64,000 nucleotides of DNA, from contig NZ_CP107880.1 of assembly GCF_036013745.1 (NCBI RefSeq), positions 5,146,001 through 5,210,000 of the forward strand. Direction: 5' to 3'. This document shows positions 1 to 10,339 of this stretch, piece by piece (the first letter of the stretch is position 1; each line of letters opens with the position of its first letter). A program made the translations under genes and the position numbers. Source of the stretch: Streptomyces sp. NBC_00483. Lineage in GTDB: Bacteria; Actinomycetota; Actinomycetes; Streptomycetales; Streptomycetaceae. Below the pieces are notes generated by a model. It did no database searches. It worked only from the letters and a program-made list of their open reading frames with translations, and was not told where the DNA came from.

Positions 1-585
1 AAGCCGATCACGCTCGCCGACCACGCGGAGTCCCGCTGGATCGTCGACCCGCTGCGGCTGCTCGACTGCTGCCAGGAGACGGACGGCGGGCAGGCGATCG
101 TCGTCACCAGCGTGGAGCGGGCGCGCGATCTGCCGAACCCGCCCGCGGTGATCCGGGCTGCGGCGCAGGGCGCGGGCCGCGCGCAGGAGCAGATGACGAG
201 CTTCTACCGGGACGAGCTGACGGGCCTCCCCGAGATGAGCGTCGTGGCGCGGCAGTTGTGGCGCACGGCCGGGCTCGGCCCCGACGGGATCGACGTGGGG
301 ATCCTCTACGACCACTTCACGCCGTTCGTGCTGATGCAGCTGGAGGAATTCGGTTTCTGCGCGCCGGGCGAGGCGACCGGTTTCGTGGCGGAGGAGAGGC
401 TGCCGCTCAACACCCATGGCGGGCAGCTGGGCGAGGCGTATCTGCACGGTATGAACGGGATAGCGGAGGGCGTGCGCCAGGTGCGCGGCACGGCCGTGAA
501 CCAGATATCCGGCGCGGCCACCGCGCTGGTCACGGCGGGCACCGGGGTTCCCACGTCGGGTCTTATCCTGGGGGCGGACGGCTGA
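1..585 (+). CDS. Thiolase-family lipid-transfer protein, C-terminal part
   Basis: The reading frame is open from the first base, so the gene begins upstream of the window. The visible 194 residues end in ILGADG. The segment with NTHGGQLGEAYLHGMNGIAEG is the C-terminal thiolase-fold HGG region seen in SCP2-type thiolases and 'lipid-transfer proteins' of actinobacteria. These act on acyl-CoA or sterol side-chain intermediates or are non-catalytic partners of DUF35 proteins. The N-terminal active-site half is not visible, so catalytic competence cannot be judged. The acyl-CoA ligase gene at 1529 fits a lipid or steroid catabolism setting, but an unrelated sigma factor gene separates them. Confidence 0.8.
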   Translation, partial: KPITLADHAESRWIVDPLRLLDCCQETDGGQAIVVTSVERARDLPNPPAVIRAAAQGAGRAQEQMTSFYRDELTGLPEMSVVARQLWRTAGLGPDGIDVGILYDHFTPFVLMQLEEFGFCAPGEATGFVAEERLPLNTHGGQLGEAYLHGMNGIAEGVRQVRGTAVNQISGAATALVTAGTGVPTSGLILGADG

Positions 586-786
586 ACGGGGTGCGTGCAC
601 CGGCTTCCGCCCGCGAGAACCGGGCCCGTCCGCGCGAAGGGGAGTCAGGGCCGTCCCCCAGGGGACCCCGCCCCCGACTCCACCTTCAGGAGGTGGGGCC
701 AGCACCCCTCGTACAACCTGAGGCGGACGCAGCTTCGGGACCTCCGGCCGATCCCCGGAAGTAGGGGGCGCTCATAGCGTGTAGCC

Positions 787-1407
787 ATGACCGCAACTCT
801 GGCGCCTGTCCGCACCAGCGCAGCCGAGGCCGCGCCGCGCACCCACTCCGTGACGCGTCCGGCACCCGCGTCCGTGAAGCGCACCCACTCCGTGACGCGT
901 CCGGCACCCGCGATGTACCCGTCGTTCGCGTCGTACGTCCGGGCGCGTCAGCCGGTGCTCCTGCGCACCGCCCGGTCGTTGACGTCGAACCCGTGCGACG
1001 CCGAGGACCTGCTGCAGACCGCGCTCGCGAAGACATACGTCGCATGGGACCGGATCGAGGACCACCGGGCGCTCGACGGCTATGTGCGCAGGGCCCTGTT
1101 GAACACCCGGACCTCGCAGTGGCGCAAGCGCAAGGTCGACGAGTTCGTCTGCGACGAGCTGCCGGAGCACCGGGAGACCCCGGCCGGGGACCCCGCCGAA
1201 CAGCAGGCGCTGCACGACGCGATGTGGCGGGCCATCACCAAACTGCCCGCGCGGCAGCGGGCGATGGTCGTCCTGCGCTATTACGAGGACCTGAGCGAGG
1301 CCCAGACGGCCCAGGTGCTCGGCGTCTCCATCGGCACCGTGAAGAGCGCGGTGTCGCGGGCGCTCGGCAAGCTCCGGGAGGACCCGGAACTGCGGCACAC
1401 GGCGTGA
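787..1407 (+). CDS. SigE-family ECF RNA polymerase sigma factor
   Basis: The protein has 206 residues from ATG 787. Region 2 starts around residue 45 (YPSFASYVRARQPVLLRTA, then CDAEDLLQTALAKTYVAWD). Region 4 is at residues 145-200 (LPARQRAMVVLRYYEDLSE, then a helix-turn-helix with SIGTVKSAVSRAL). This is the SigE-family group of small Streptomyces ECF factors, about 165-180 aa long. The first 42 residues are extra, and they contain a duplicated RTHSVTRPAPA stretch encoded by a 42-bp tandem repeat. ATG 913 (MYPSFASY) is therefore an equally good start and would give a normal-length protein. No anti-sigma gene lies next to it. Confidence 0.85.
   Translation: MTATLAPVRTSAAEAAPRTHSVTRPAPASVKRTHSVTRPAPAMYPSFASYVRARQPVLLRTARSLTSNPCDAEDLLQTALAKTYVAWDRIEDHRALDGYVRRALLNTRTSQWRKRKVDEFVCDELPEHRETPAGDPAEQQALHDAMWRAITKLPARQRAMVVLRYYEDLSEAQTAQVLGVSIGTVKSAVSRALGKLREDPELRHTA
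838..912 (+). repeat. 42-bp-period tandem duplication at the 5' end of the ECF sigma gene
   Basis: A 33-bp sequence at 838-870 recurs without change at 880-912, separated by 9 bp (tccgtgaag). The period is 42 bp, a multiple of three, so the frame is kept and RTHSVTRPAPA is encoded twice. The second copy ends directly before ATG 913. Perfect identity suggests a recent slip or strong constraint. Confidence 0.9.
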
Positions 1408-1528
1408 CCAGCGGTGAGTCCTGGGTGATTCGGTGATCGATCATCCCGGGAAGTAGTGACATACCGCCTGGTATGCAGTGAGAATCAGCGGACCCTTACT
1501 GCTCCGTAGCGCCCACCGGGAGGACGCC

Positions 1529-3181
<1,653 letters not shown>

Positions 3182-3187
3182 CGGCCT

Positions 3188-3201
3188 GTTTCACGTGAAA
3201 C
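3188..3201. other. parS centromere site (ParB binding)
   Basis: The sequence GTTTCACGTGAAAC is a perfect 14-bp palindrome and matches the parS consensus used by ParB in Streptomyces and other bacteria. It lies 7 bp after the acyl-CoA synthetase stop and abuts a terminator hairpin. In Streptomyces these sites cluster around oriC, so the window probably lies in the origin-proximal core. Confidence 0.9.
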
Positions 3202-3228
3202 GGGGGCGGCCCGAAAGGGCCGCCCCCG
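3201..3228. terminator. GC-rich hairpin between convergent genes
   Basis: A perfect 12-bp stem (CGGGGGCGGCCC at 3201-3212 with its complement at 3217-3228) carries a GAAA tetraloop. It lies between the stop of the acyl-CoA synthetase and the stop of the convergent PAS-domain gene, so it can serve both directions. There is no strong U-run, as is common in Streptomyces. Confidence 0.8.
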
Positions 3229-3243
3229 TACGTGTGTTGAGAC

Positions 3244-6200
3244 TCAGTTCGTACCGATCTTCGCCAGTACGTCCACGATCCGGCCCTGCACCTCGGTGCT
3301 CGTCGACCGCTCCGCCAGGAACAGCACCGACTCCCCCGCCGCGAGCCGCGGCAGGTCGGCGGGTTCCACGGCGGCCGTGTAGACGACCAGCGGAGTGCGG
3401 TTCAACTGCCCGTTCGCGCGCAGCCAGTCGATGATGCCGGCCTGCCGACGACGTACCTGCAGCAGATCCATGACCACGAGGTTCGGCCGCAGCTCGGACG
3501 CGATGGCCACCGCGTCCGCGTCGTTCGCGGCCCGCTCGACCTGCATCCCGCGCCGCTCCAGGGTCGCGGTCAGGGCGAGCGCGATCTCCTCGTGCTCCTC
3601 GATCAGCAGCACCCGCGGCGGGTGCTGCTCGCTGTCCCGAGGGGCGAGCGCCTTGAGCAGCACGGCGGGGTCGGCGCCGTACGCGGCCTCGCGCGTCGCC
3701 TGTCCGAGGCCCGCGGTCACCAGGACCGGCACCTCGGCCGCGACGGCCGCCTGGCGCAGCGACTGCAGCGCGGTCCGTGTGATCGGCCCGGTCAGCGGGT
3801 CCACGAACAGCGCGGCGGGGAACGCCGCGATCTGCGCGTCGACCTCCTCACGGGAGTGCACGGTCACCGGGCGGTAGCCGCGGTCGCTCAGCGCCTGCTG
3901 CGTCGCCACGTCCGGCGCGGGCCAGACGAGGAGCCGGCGCGGGTTGTCGAGCGGCTCGGGCGGCAACTCGTCGTCCATCGGCATCGGCTGCGGCCGGTTC
4001 GCGACCTCCACGGCACCGCCGGGGCCGTCCAGCGGCTCCGGGCCCTCGACGCCGTCCTGGTCGGGCGCGCCGATCGCGTACGCGCGGCCACCGCCCTCGG
4101 AGTCGTTCGGCGAGAGGAGCGGGGGCTGCGGGTGCGGCCTGGCCTGCGTGCCCTGTGGGGGCGTGCCTTGAGCGGTGCCCTGGGCAGGGGTGTTCGGCGG
4201 AGTGTTCTGCGCCGGGGGCTGCGTGGTGCTGCCGGTGTCCGGCTGCTCCTTGCGGGCGTCCTGGCGGTTCTCCTGGCGGTTGGACAGCTTGCGCCGTCGT
4301 CCGGAACCGCCGAGTGTGCCGGAACCGCCGAGCGTCCCCGAACCGGCCTGCGTCTGGCCCTGCGTCTGCCCCTGCGCAGGGCTCTGCTGCGGCGCGGTGC
4401 TCGGTCGCGGCGGGGCCTGCGGCGGAAGCGGCTGGGGAGCCGGCGGCTGCGGACGACGCTGCTGCGAGGCGACCTGGCGCCCGAACGGCACGCCCTGCCC
4501 GAGCGTGCGCACGCTGAAGGCGCGCCCCTGCGTCGAGTTCGTGTCACCGGACGGGGCCTGGTCCTGAGCCTGGGGCTTCGGGGCCTCGGCGGGCAGCGGC
4601 TGGGCTCCGGCGGGGGCCGGGGCGCTCTCGGCCGGGGCCGTCGGGGCGCTCTCCGGTTCGTCGGCCGGGGCACTCTGCGGCTCCGGCTGCGGCTGCGGCT
4701 CCGGCTGGGCCCCCGGCTGTGTCGCCGATTCGGGCTTCGGCTGGGGGGCCGGTTGGGGTTCCGGCTGCGTGGCCGGCTGGGGGGTTGCCTGGTTCGAGGC
4801 TTGGCCCTGGGCTTGGGCCTGGCCCTGCGCTTGGGCCTGAGCCCGTCCCTGTCCCCGGCTCTGCCCTTGCTCCTGATCCGCCGCCAGTTCCTCCGGCTGG
4901 CTGCTCGGCTGGCTGCTCGGCTTGTTCTCCGGCGGCAGCGCGCCGCCCGTGCCACCCGCCGTGGGCGTGCCCAGGGCAGGAGTGGGCTGCGCCGGGTGCG
5001 GCTGCGGCGGCGTGTGGTCCTGGGCGGGGTGCGCCTCGGCGGTGTCGTGCTGGTGCGCCTCGTCCGGCAACGGAAGGGGCTGCGGCTGCGCGCCACTCTC
5101 CTGCGGGGCGTCCGGCGCGTCCTGCGGTACGTCACCGGGGGCGGCCTGCACATCGGCCTGCGCACCGGCCTGCATCTCGGGCTGCGCCTCAGCCCGCACT
5201 TCGGCATTGGCCTCGGCATTGGCCTCGGCATTGGCCTCGGCCTCAACCCGGGCCTCCGGCGTGCGGTCTGCCGCGGCGGGCGGCAGCGCGAACACCTCGC
5301 GCGGACCCGTCTGCTGTGTCCTCGCCTGCTGCCCACGCGCGGGAGCGCCCTGTGCGTTCTGCGGAGCCTGCGCGTTCTGCGCGGCCTGCGCGTCCTGTGC
5401 GTTCTGATCGGGCTGCGCGCTGCCGAGCGCACGCCGCCCCCGCCGACCGGACGGCTGCCCGGCGCCGGCCCCGGCCAACTCCAGCTCGCCCTGAGCCGGT
5501 TCGGCCCTCTGCTCACCATCGGGCGTGGAACCGGACGGCAGCGCAGGCAGGGCGGCCTGCTCCTGACGTCCGGCGCGTCGGGCCCTGCGCCCGGTCGGCG
5601 CGGGCACGCCCTGCGGCGGCACCGTCTCGCCCAACGCCGGGGAAGCCGCCTCGTGTTCGGTCGAGGTCACCACGGAGCCCTGGGCGGCCGCTTCCTCCGG
5701 TGCGGGTCGTCCGCGCCTGCGGCCCGTACCGCTGGAGGGGGTCGCTGCCGGCTGCCCGCCGCCCGACACGCTGCTCTCAAGGAACGCGTCCGTCGAGGGA
5801 CCGGCGGCCCGCCGCGCCCTGCGGCGCCTGCTGCCTCCACCGGTGGCCTGCGCGGGAAGGTTCGCGTTCGCCTCGGAGGAGGTCTCCTGGGTCTCAGTGG
5901 CCTCGGAGCCCTCGACGGAGACATTGGCGGGCACGCCGTCGGGAGCCGCGGCGGGCCCCGCGTCCTGGTCGGGAACACCGCCGGCACCGGGAACGTCGGG
6001 GACGACTCCGGCCTCGGGAACGGCCCCGCCCGCCGGAACAACCCCGGCCCCCGTGCCGATCGGCACTTCGAGGACGTACGCGCTGCCGCTCATCCCCGGC
6101 ATCTCGTGCGTCTGCAGCACACCGCCGTGCGCCCGCACGATGCCGTGCACGATCGGCCCGTGCACCGGGTCACCGCCCGAGTAGGGGCCGCGTACCTCGA

Positions 6201-7833
6201 TACGTACATTCGCGCCCCGCTGCGCGGCGGCCACGACGACGGTCGAGTCGACGTATCCGGGGGCGGCGGGAGTCCGGGCGTTGCCGGTCGCGTCGATTCC
6301 GGCGACGTCGGCGATCAGGTGCGCGAGCGCGGTCGCGAGCCGTCCCGCGTCCACCTCGGCCTCGATCGGCGGCGCGTGCACGGCGAACTGCACCCGGCCG
6401 GGCCCGATCAGCTCGACGGCCCCGTCGACACCGGCGGCCACGACGGCGTCGAACATGACGTTCGTACGGGAGAGCAGGGAACCGCCCTCGTCCAAGGTCT
6501 GATAGGCCAGCACGTTGTCGACGAGCGTCGTCATCCGCGAGTACCCGGCGGCCAGATGGTGCAGCACCTGGTTGGCCTCGGGCCACAGCTGTCCCGCGTC
6601 GTCGGCGGCGAGCTGGCTCAGCTCGTGCCGCAGCTCGTCCAACGGCCCGCGCAACGACTGCCCGAGCACGGCGAGCAGCTGCGTGTGCCGTGCCGCCAGG
6701 GCCTCGTAACGGTCCTTCTCGCGCTCCGCGAGCGCGGCGCCCCGCTCCTTCTCGGCGGACAGCTCCTCGGCGTGCTGCTCGCGGACTGCGGCGAGTTCGC
6801 CGGTCAGCTCCTCGCGTACGGAGGTGAGCTCCGAGCCCAGCTCCTCGCGCACCTGCGCCAACTCGGCGGTGCTCTCCTCAGTGACCCGCTGCAGCTCGGC
6901 AGCGCTCTCTTCAGTAACCCGCTGCAGCTCGGCGGCGCGCTCCTCGCGCTCCCGCTCGGCGGCCTCGTCGCGCCGGGCGATCTCCTCGGCGTGCTCGACG
7001 GACAGCTTCTCGACGGAGCGGCGGTCGGCGAAGGTCAGGACGGCGCCGACCAGTTGGTCCCCGTCGCGCACCGGCGCCGTCGTCATGTCGACGGGCACCT
7101 TGGAGCCGTTCTTCGCCCACAGCACCTGGCCGCGCACCCGATGCTTGCGCCCGGAGCGCAGCGTGTCGGCGAGCGGGGACTCCTCGTACGGGAACGGTTC
7201 GCCGTCCGGACGCGAGTGCAGGATGAGCGGGTGCAGCTCCTGCCCGCCCAGATCGCTGGCCCGGAAGCCGAGGATCTGCGCGGCGGCGGGATTGACGAGC
7301 ACGATGCGTCCATCGGTGTCGGTCCCGACGACACCCTCGGAAGCGGCACGCAGAATCATCTCGGTCTGCCGCTGCGAACGGGCCAGTTCGGCCTCGGTGT
7401 CGACGGCGCCCGACAGGTCCCGCACGACGAGCATGAGCAGCTCGGAGCCGCTGTAGTTCTGGCCGCCGCTGGAGCCGTACGGATCCACCGCGTCCCGTGC
7501 GCCGTCCGCGAGATTCGCGGAGGTCACCTCGACGGGGAACTCGACAGCGTCGGTGCGCCGCGCGGTCATCCGCGTCGGCTTGGTGCGCCCGCGTTCGTCG
7601 GTCACGGTGTCGGGCCGGCGCATGGAGCCGGGGATCAGCCGTGAGTCGAACTCGGGCAGCAGGTCGAGCAGGCCGCGCCCCACAAGTGCCGTGCCCGGAG
7701 CCTCGAAGGACTCCAGGGCGATGGAGTTGGCGTTGACCACGGTTCCGTTGGTGTTGACGAGCAACAGCCCGTCCGGAAGCGCGTCAAGTATGGCTGCGAG
7801 GCGAGCAGCGCCTCGGGATGGCCTGCTGCTCAC
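3244..7833 (-). CDS. Giant PAS / degenerate histidine-kinase / receiver hybrid protein
   Basis: The protein has 1,529 residues. In order it shows a PAS domain (about 10-130, with DALPDGLLLVNTNGTVVNAN), a second PAS domain (about 160-275, VVGTDTDGRIVLVNPAAAQILGF), a long charged coiled coil (285-380), a DHp/HATPase-like region (385-600), a roughly 650-residue Ala/Pro/Gln-rich low-complexity linker, and two receiver-like modules (about 1300-1405 and 1410-1529). The histidine box is replaced (LGQSLRGPLDEL where SHELRTPL is expected). The HATPase N-box asparagine is absent (LAHLIADVAG). The final receiver keeps VVMDLL but lacks the conserved lysine. It therefore looks like a scaffold or sensor rather than an active kinase. 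It stands alone, with no partner regulator next to it. Confidence 0.8.
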   Translation of the reverse strand: MSSRPSRGAARLAAILDALPDGLLLVNTNGTVVNANSIALESFEAPGTALVGRGLLDLLPEFDSRLIPGSMRRPDTVTDERGRTKPTRMTARRTDAVEFPVEVTSANLADGARDAVDPYGSSGGQNYSGSELLMLVVRDLSGAVDTEAELARSQRQTEMILRAASEGVVGTDTDGRIVLVNPAAAQILGFRASDLGGQELHPLILHSRPDGEPFPYEESPLADTLRSGRKHRVRGQVLWAKNGSKVPVDMTTAPVRDGDQLVGAVLTFADRRSVEKLSVEHAEEIARRDEAAEREREERAAELQRVTEESAAELQRVTEESTAELAQVREELGSELTSVREELTGELAAVREQHAEELSAEKERGAALAEREKDRYEALAARHTQLLAVLGQSLRGPLDELRHELSQLAADDAGQLWPEANQVLHHLAAGYSRMTTLVDNVLAYQTLDEGGSLLSRTNVMFDAVVAAGVDGAVELIGPGRVQFAVHAPPIEAEVDAGRLATALAHLIADVAGIDATGNARTPAAPGYVDSTVVVAAAQRGANVRIEVRGPYSGGDPVHGPIVHGIVRAHGGVLQTHEMPGMSGSAYVLEVPIGTGAGVVPAGGAVPEAGVVPDVPGAGGVPDQDAGPAAAPDGVPANVSVEGSEATETQETSSEANANLPAQATGGGSRRRRARRAAGPSTDAFLESSVSGGGQPAATPSSGTGRRRGRPAPEEAAAQGSVVTSTEHEAASPALGETVPPQGVPAPTGRRARRAGRQEQAALPALPSGSTPDGEQRAEPAQGELELAGAGAGQPSGRRGRRALGSAQPDQNAQDAQAAQNAQAPQNAQGAPARGQQARTQQTGPREVFALPPAAADRTPEARVEAEANAEANAEANAEVRAEAQPEMQAGAQADVQAAPGDVPQDAPDAPQESGAQPQPLPLPDEAHQHDTAEAHPAQDHTPPQPHPAQPTPALGTPTAGGTGGALPPENKPSSQPSSQPEELAADQEQGQSRGQGRAQAQAQGQAQAQGQASNQATPQPATQPEPQPAPQPKPESATQPGAQPEPQPQPEPQSAPADEPESAPTAPAESAPAPAGAQPLPAEAPKPQAQDQAPSGDTNSTQGRAFSVRTLGQGVPFGRQVASQQRRPQPPAPQPLPPQAPPRPSTAPQQSPAQGQTQGQTQAGSGTLGGSGTLGGSGRRRKLSNRQENRQDARKEQPDTGSTTQPPAQNTPPNTPAQGTAQGTPPQGTQARPHPQPPLLSPNDSEGGGRAYAIGAPDQDGVEGPEPLDGPGGAVEVANRPQPMPMDDELPPEPLDNPRRLLVWPAPDVATQQALSDRGYRPVTVHSREEVDAQIAAFPAALFVDPLTGPITRTALQSLRQAAVAAEVPVLVTAGLGQATREAAYGADPAVLLKALAPRDSEQHPPRVLLIEEHEEIALALTATLERRGMQVERAANDADAVAIASELRPNLVVMDLLQVRRRQAGIIDWLRANGQLNRTPLVVYTAAVEPADLPRLAAGESVLFLAERSTSTEVQGRIVDVLAKIGTN

Positions 7834-8027
7834 GACGACGGTTCCTCCCTGATTACTGCGACTTGCCGACCGCGCGGACCATCCTGCCTCGTGGTCCGCG
7901 GCGTATCACGGGAGGGAGTCTACGGGCAGAGGTTGGACTGGAGGCGCCGGATGCGACGGAGCCCACGTAGAGGATGTGGGGATCCCGAGCGGGCAGAGTC
8001 ACGACCCTGTGACCATTGGACCGAGGG

Positions 8028-8465
8028 TCACGGCCCGGTCGCAGGCAGCACGGGCTCGATCTGCTGCCACCGAGAGATCTCGCACCCGTTGCTCAATGTG
8101 TAGGAGGAGTCGACGACGCGGCCGTGCCAGGTCCCCGTGACGCGGGCGGTGGCCGGGCCCCCGTACTGCATGGTGCAGCGCGCGTCGCCTGCGACGGGAG
8201 CGAACGGGTCCACGCCCTGCGCCTCCAGCTCGTCGAGCCGCCCGCAGGCCGCGCCGGGATCCGAGTGCGTCCCGCCCGCGGGCGAACACTCCAGCTCGTA
8301 CGTCCCGTCGCTGCCGTTGTCCGAGTCGGCGACGGTGATGGTCAGGTGGTCGAGCCCGGGCCCGACGCCCGCGTGCGCGGCGACGGGGGTGGCGGCGAGG
8401 AGGGCGAGCGGACCGACGACGGTCGCGACGGAGCCGATGAGCCGATGAGAAACGCGCATGAACAT
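8028..8465 (-). CDS. SSI-family subtilisin/trypsin protease inhibitor, secreted
   Basis: Residues 1-30 form a signal peptide (hydrophobic core VATVVGPLALLAATPVAAHAG). The mature part carries the Streptomyces subtilisin inhibitor signature: YELECSPAGGTHSDPGAACGRLDEL, then ARCTMQYGGPATARVTGTW, and the C-terminal CEISRW. Four cysteines fit the two family disulfides. Aligned to SSI, the reactive bond would follow Met in CTMQY (P1 Met, P1' Gln). The start is uncertain: ATG 8465 and ATG 8459 both precede the signal peptide, and an upstream in-frame extension to 8594 looks non-coding. The product likely controls extracellular subtilases during development. Confidence 0.85.
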   Translation of the reverse strand: MFMRVSHRLIGSVATVVGPLALLAATPVAAHAGVGPGLDHLTITVADSDNGSDGTYELECSPAGGTHSDPGAACGRLDELEAQGVDPFAPVAGDARCTMQYGGPATARVTGTWHGRVVDSSYTLSNGCEISRWQQIEPVLPATGP

Positions 8466-8630
8466 GCCGTGTTCAACGCCCGTACCCACCCCGACGTTGC
8501 GGCCCGACACCCCAGGCTTTGCCCTGTGGCCTGCCCTCCTAGTACCGTGGGGGGCGATTGGTGAGGCGGCGTTCAGCTGTGTCATCATCTGCACGCACCC
8601 ACTCGCGCATCCGCGAGAGGGAGCTGCGCT

Positions 8631-8721
8631 GGAGGCGTCGCCTAGTCCGGTCTATGGCGCCGCACTGCTAATGCGGTTTGGGGTTTACCCCCCATCGAGG
8701 GTTCAAATCCCTCCGCCTCCG
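8631..8721 (+). tRNA. tRNA-Ser (anticodon GCT)
   Basis: A 91-nt class II tRNA. The acceptor stem GGAGGCG pairs with CGCCTCC. The anticodon loop CTGCTAA sits on a CCGCA/TGCGG stem, giving anticodon GCT. A long variable arm and the T-arm GAGGGTTCAAATCCCTC are present. Its last 15 bases plus CA recur at 11329, marking it as an integration target. Confidence 0.97.
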
Positions 8722-8723
8722 CA
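8707..8723 (+). repeat. tRNA-Ser 3'-end core, left copy of possible att pair
   Basis: The 17 bases ATCCCTCCGCCTCCGCA at the tRNA-Ser(GCT) 3' end are identical to 11329-11345. Similarity extends leftwards (GAGGGT, then four mismatches in the T-loop). An inverted repeat (AGGGAGC...GCTCCCT, about 8732-8766) follows, like the terminator an integrating element supplies to the tRNA it occupies. Confidence 0.65.
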
Positions 8724-8823
8724 CCCATGGCCAGGGAGCTCGTGTCTGATGACGCGGGCTCCCTGAGTCGTTTCCGAAGCGAATTCCGAGTCCGGACGGC
8801 ACGGAGCTGGCACAGTCGTCGCC

Positions 8824-9654
8824 ATGACGTTGGATGACCTGCCGGGTTGGCTGGTCGGTGGGCGAGACGTCGTGGTGAAGGCGCGGGAGGACGACGGCCG
8901 GGCCGCTTCGTGTCTCGCCGCACAGACCTGGCTGGCGGACCGGGGATTTCCGTGCGCCCGGCCGCTCACGCCCGCGGTCGACGTCGGTGCGCTGGCTGTG
9001 CACGCCGAGGAGTCCCGGTCGGGCGGTGAACTGCTGGGCGGAGACTCGCCGGACGTCGCCGTGCGGTACGCGGCGGTGTTCGCCCGGCTGATGGCCGAAC
9101 TTGCCGACGTGACCGTGGCGCCGCCGCTGCCGAATCCGCGCTGGGTGCGTTGGGACCACACGGATTCAGGGACGTGGCCGGCCATCGACTTCCTCGACGA
9201 GCAGGACCAGAGCGCTGTGCCCGCGCACGTCGCCGAGACGGCCGAGCGGGCCCGGACCCGGATGCTGGCCACCGACCTGCCGTGCGTGCTGGGCCACGCC
9301 GACTTCGAAGCGCAGAATCTCCGCTGGCAAGACAGTGAGGTGTGGGCCGTGCACGACTGGGACAGCCTGGCGTGGCAGCCGGAGGCGGCACTGGTGGGTG
9401 CGGCGTGCGGGGCGTTCGCCAGCGTCTCGCCGCCGACCTTGGCTCCGGTCGAGAGTTCTTCCGCGTTCCTGGCCGCTTATCAGGAAGCCCGGGGCCGCCG
9501 CTTCACAGTGGAGGAGCAGGAGATCGCGTGGGCCGCCAGTCTGTGGCCGGCGGCGCACAATGCCCGCTGGGAGGCACTGCACGGCGACTCCCCGAAGTCC
9601 GGTGACGCCGTCCGCGCACAGGCGGCCGAGCGTCTCCGCCGAGCGAACGCGTAG
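8824..9654 (+). CDS. APH-fold phosphotransferase family protein
   Basis: The 276-residue protein has the protein-kinase-like aminoglycoside phosphotransferase fold. The catalytic loop is CVLGHADFEAQNLRW (HxDxxxxN) and the metal-binding motif is VHDWDSLAWQPEAAL. The N-lobe is short: VVVKA near residue 18 can supply the ATP-binding lysine, but the glycine loop before it is reduced. Such proteins phosphorylate small molecules, and a resistance role cannot be inferred from sequence. The gene lies just inside the possible tRNA-Ser element and converges on the small-membrane-protein array. Confidence 0.75.
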   Translation: MTLDDLPGWLVGGRDVVVKAREDDGRAASCLAAQTWLADRGFPCARPLTPAVDVGALAVHAEESRSGGELLGGDSPDVAVRYAAVFARLMAELADVTVAPPLPNPRWVRWDHTDSGTWPAIDFLDEQDQSAVPAHVAETAERARTRMLATDLPCVLGHADFEAQNLRWQDSEVWAVHDWDSLAWQPEAALVGAACGAFASVSPPTLAPVESSSAFLAAYQEARGRRFTVEEQEIAWAASLWPAAHNARWEALHGDSPKSGDAVRAQAAERLRRANA

Positions 9655-9756
9655 TGCTCCTCAGGAGAGAACGCCGGGTCGGTCGGACAGCGACGCAGAC
9701 CTACTTCGTCACTGCTCTGCGGCACCCGTACGGTCGCAACGTTCACGGCCCGTCGG

Positions 9757-10104
9757 CTACCAGTTCATGTGGCTGGGCATGCCGCACTTCCCGGCGGCAT
9801 CTGTCGTGGGGCAGTCGCCCGCGCCGACCCAGGCGAGCCCCGCGGCCAGCACGAGCGCGACGAGCATGACCACGAGACCGGTACGGGTGGGAAGGAACCG
9901 GCTGAGACGGGTGCCGGAGCTGCCGAGCTGCTTGTCGCGGGGCACCGTGGCCCGGCGCAGGTTCCAGGCCCCGAAGACGGCGACGGTGACGGCACCGAAG
10001 GCCGCCGACACCCAGCCGTCGTGGAACAGGTCCTGGGCGACGTAGGCGACCATACCGCCGAAGATCAGCGCGTACATGATCCGGACGAGCACCTTATTGA
10101 TCAT
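9757..10104 (-). CDS. Small membrane protein (115 aa), last gene of the array
   Basis: It starts MINKVLVRIMYALIFGGMVAYVAQD and has three hydrophobic segments (about residues 5-22, 30-45 and 75-96) and a short Cys-containing tail (GDCPTTDAAGKCGMPSHMNW). ATG 10104 overlaps the end of the upstream gene by 11 bp, so the two are probably translationally coupled. No family is recognised. It is the longest and most distal member of the seven-gene set. Confidence 0.7.
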   Translation of the reverse strand: MINKVLVRIMYALIFGGMVAYVAQDLFHDGWVSAAFGAVTVAVFGAWNLRRATVPRDKQLGSSGTRLSRFLPTRTGLVVMLVALVLAAGLAWVGAGDCPTTDAAGKCGMPSHMNW

Positions 10105-10339
10105 CGCCGCCGTCCTCGTCTTCGTACTCGGGCTGGGCGGTGCGGCCGTTCCACCACTGGTACAGCAGGGTGCCCCCACCGGCGCCGACCCCTCCGCCGA
10201 TCGCACTGTCCCAGTCGCCGGTGATGAGCCCATAGCCGCCGAAGACGACGGCAAACACGATGACGTCCGCCACGGCCTGCCGGAGGGTGAGCTTCTTCGG
10301 CGGCTCCGCGGTGCGCCACCGTTCCCAACGCGACTTCAT
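10094..10339 (-). CDS. Small membrane protein (81 aa) with Gly-rich transmembrane region
   Basis: The N-terminus is basic (MKSRWERWRTAEPPKKLTLR). Two hydrophobic stretches follow: VADVIVFAVVFGGYGLI and the glycine-rich IGGGVGAGGGTLLYQWW. The tail is acidic (PEYEDEDGGDDQ). ATG 10339 overlaps the previous stop as ATGA, so it should be translated by re-initiation. The glycine-rich segment resembles oligomerising phage or toxin membrane peptides, but no homologue is recognised. Confidence 0.7.
   Translation of the reverse strand: MKSRWERWRTAEPPKKLTLRQAVADVIVFAVVFGGYGLITGDWDSAIGGGVGAGGGTLLYQWWNGRTAQPEYEDEDGGDDQ

Noticed and set aside
3592..7644. Very long plus-strand open frame (about 1,350 codons) opposite the PAS-domain gene
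   Set aside because: Low-complexity Arg/Leu/Gly product without domains, and third-position bias belongs to the minus-strand gene. It is a GC-driven shadow.
8824..9654. Aminoglycoside resistance gene
   Set aside because: The fold is APH-like, but sequence features do not match a known resistance subfamily, so no resistance call is made.
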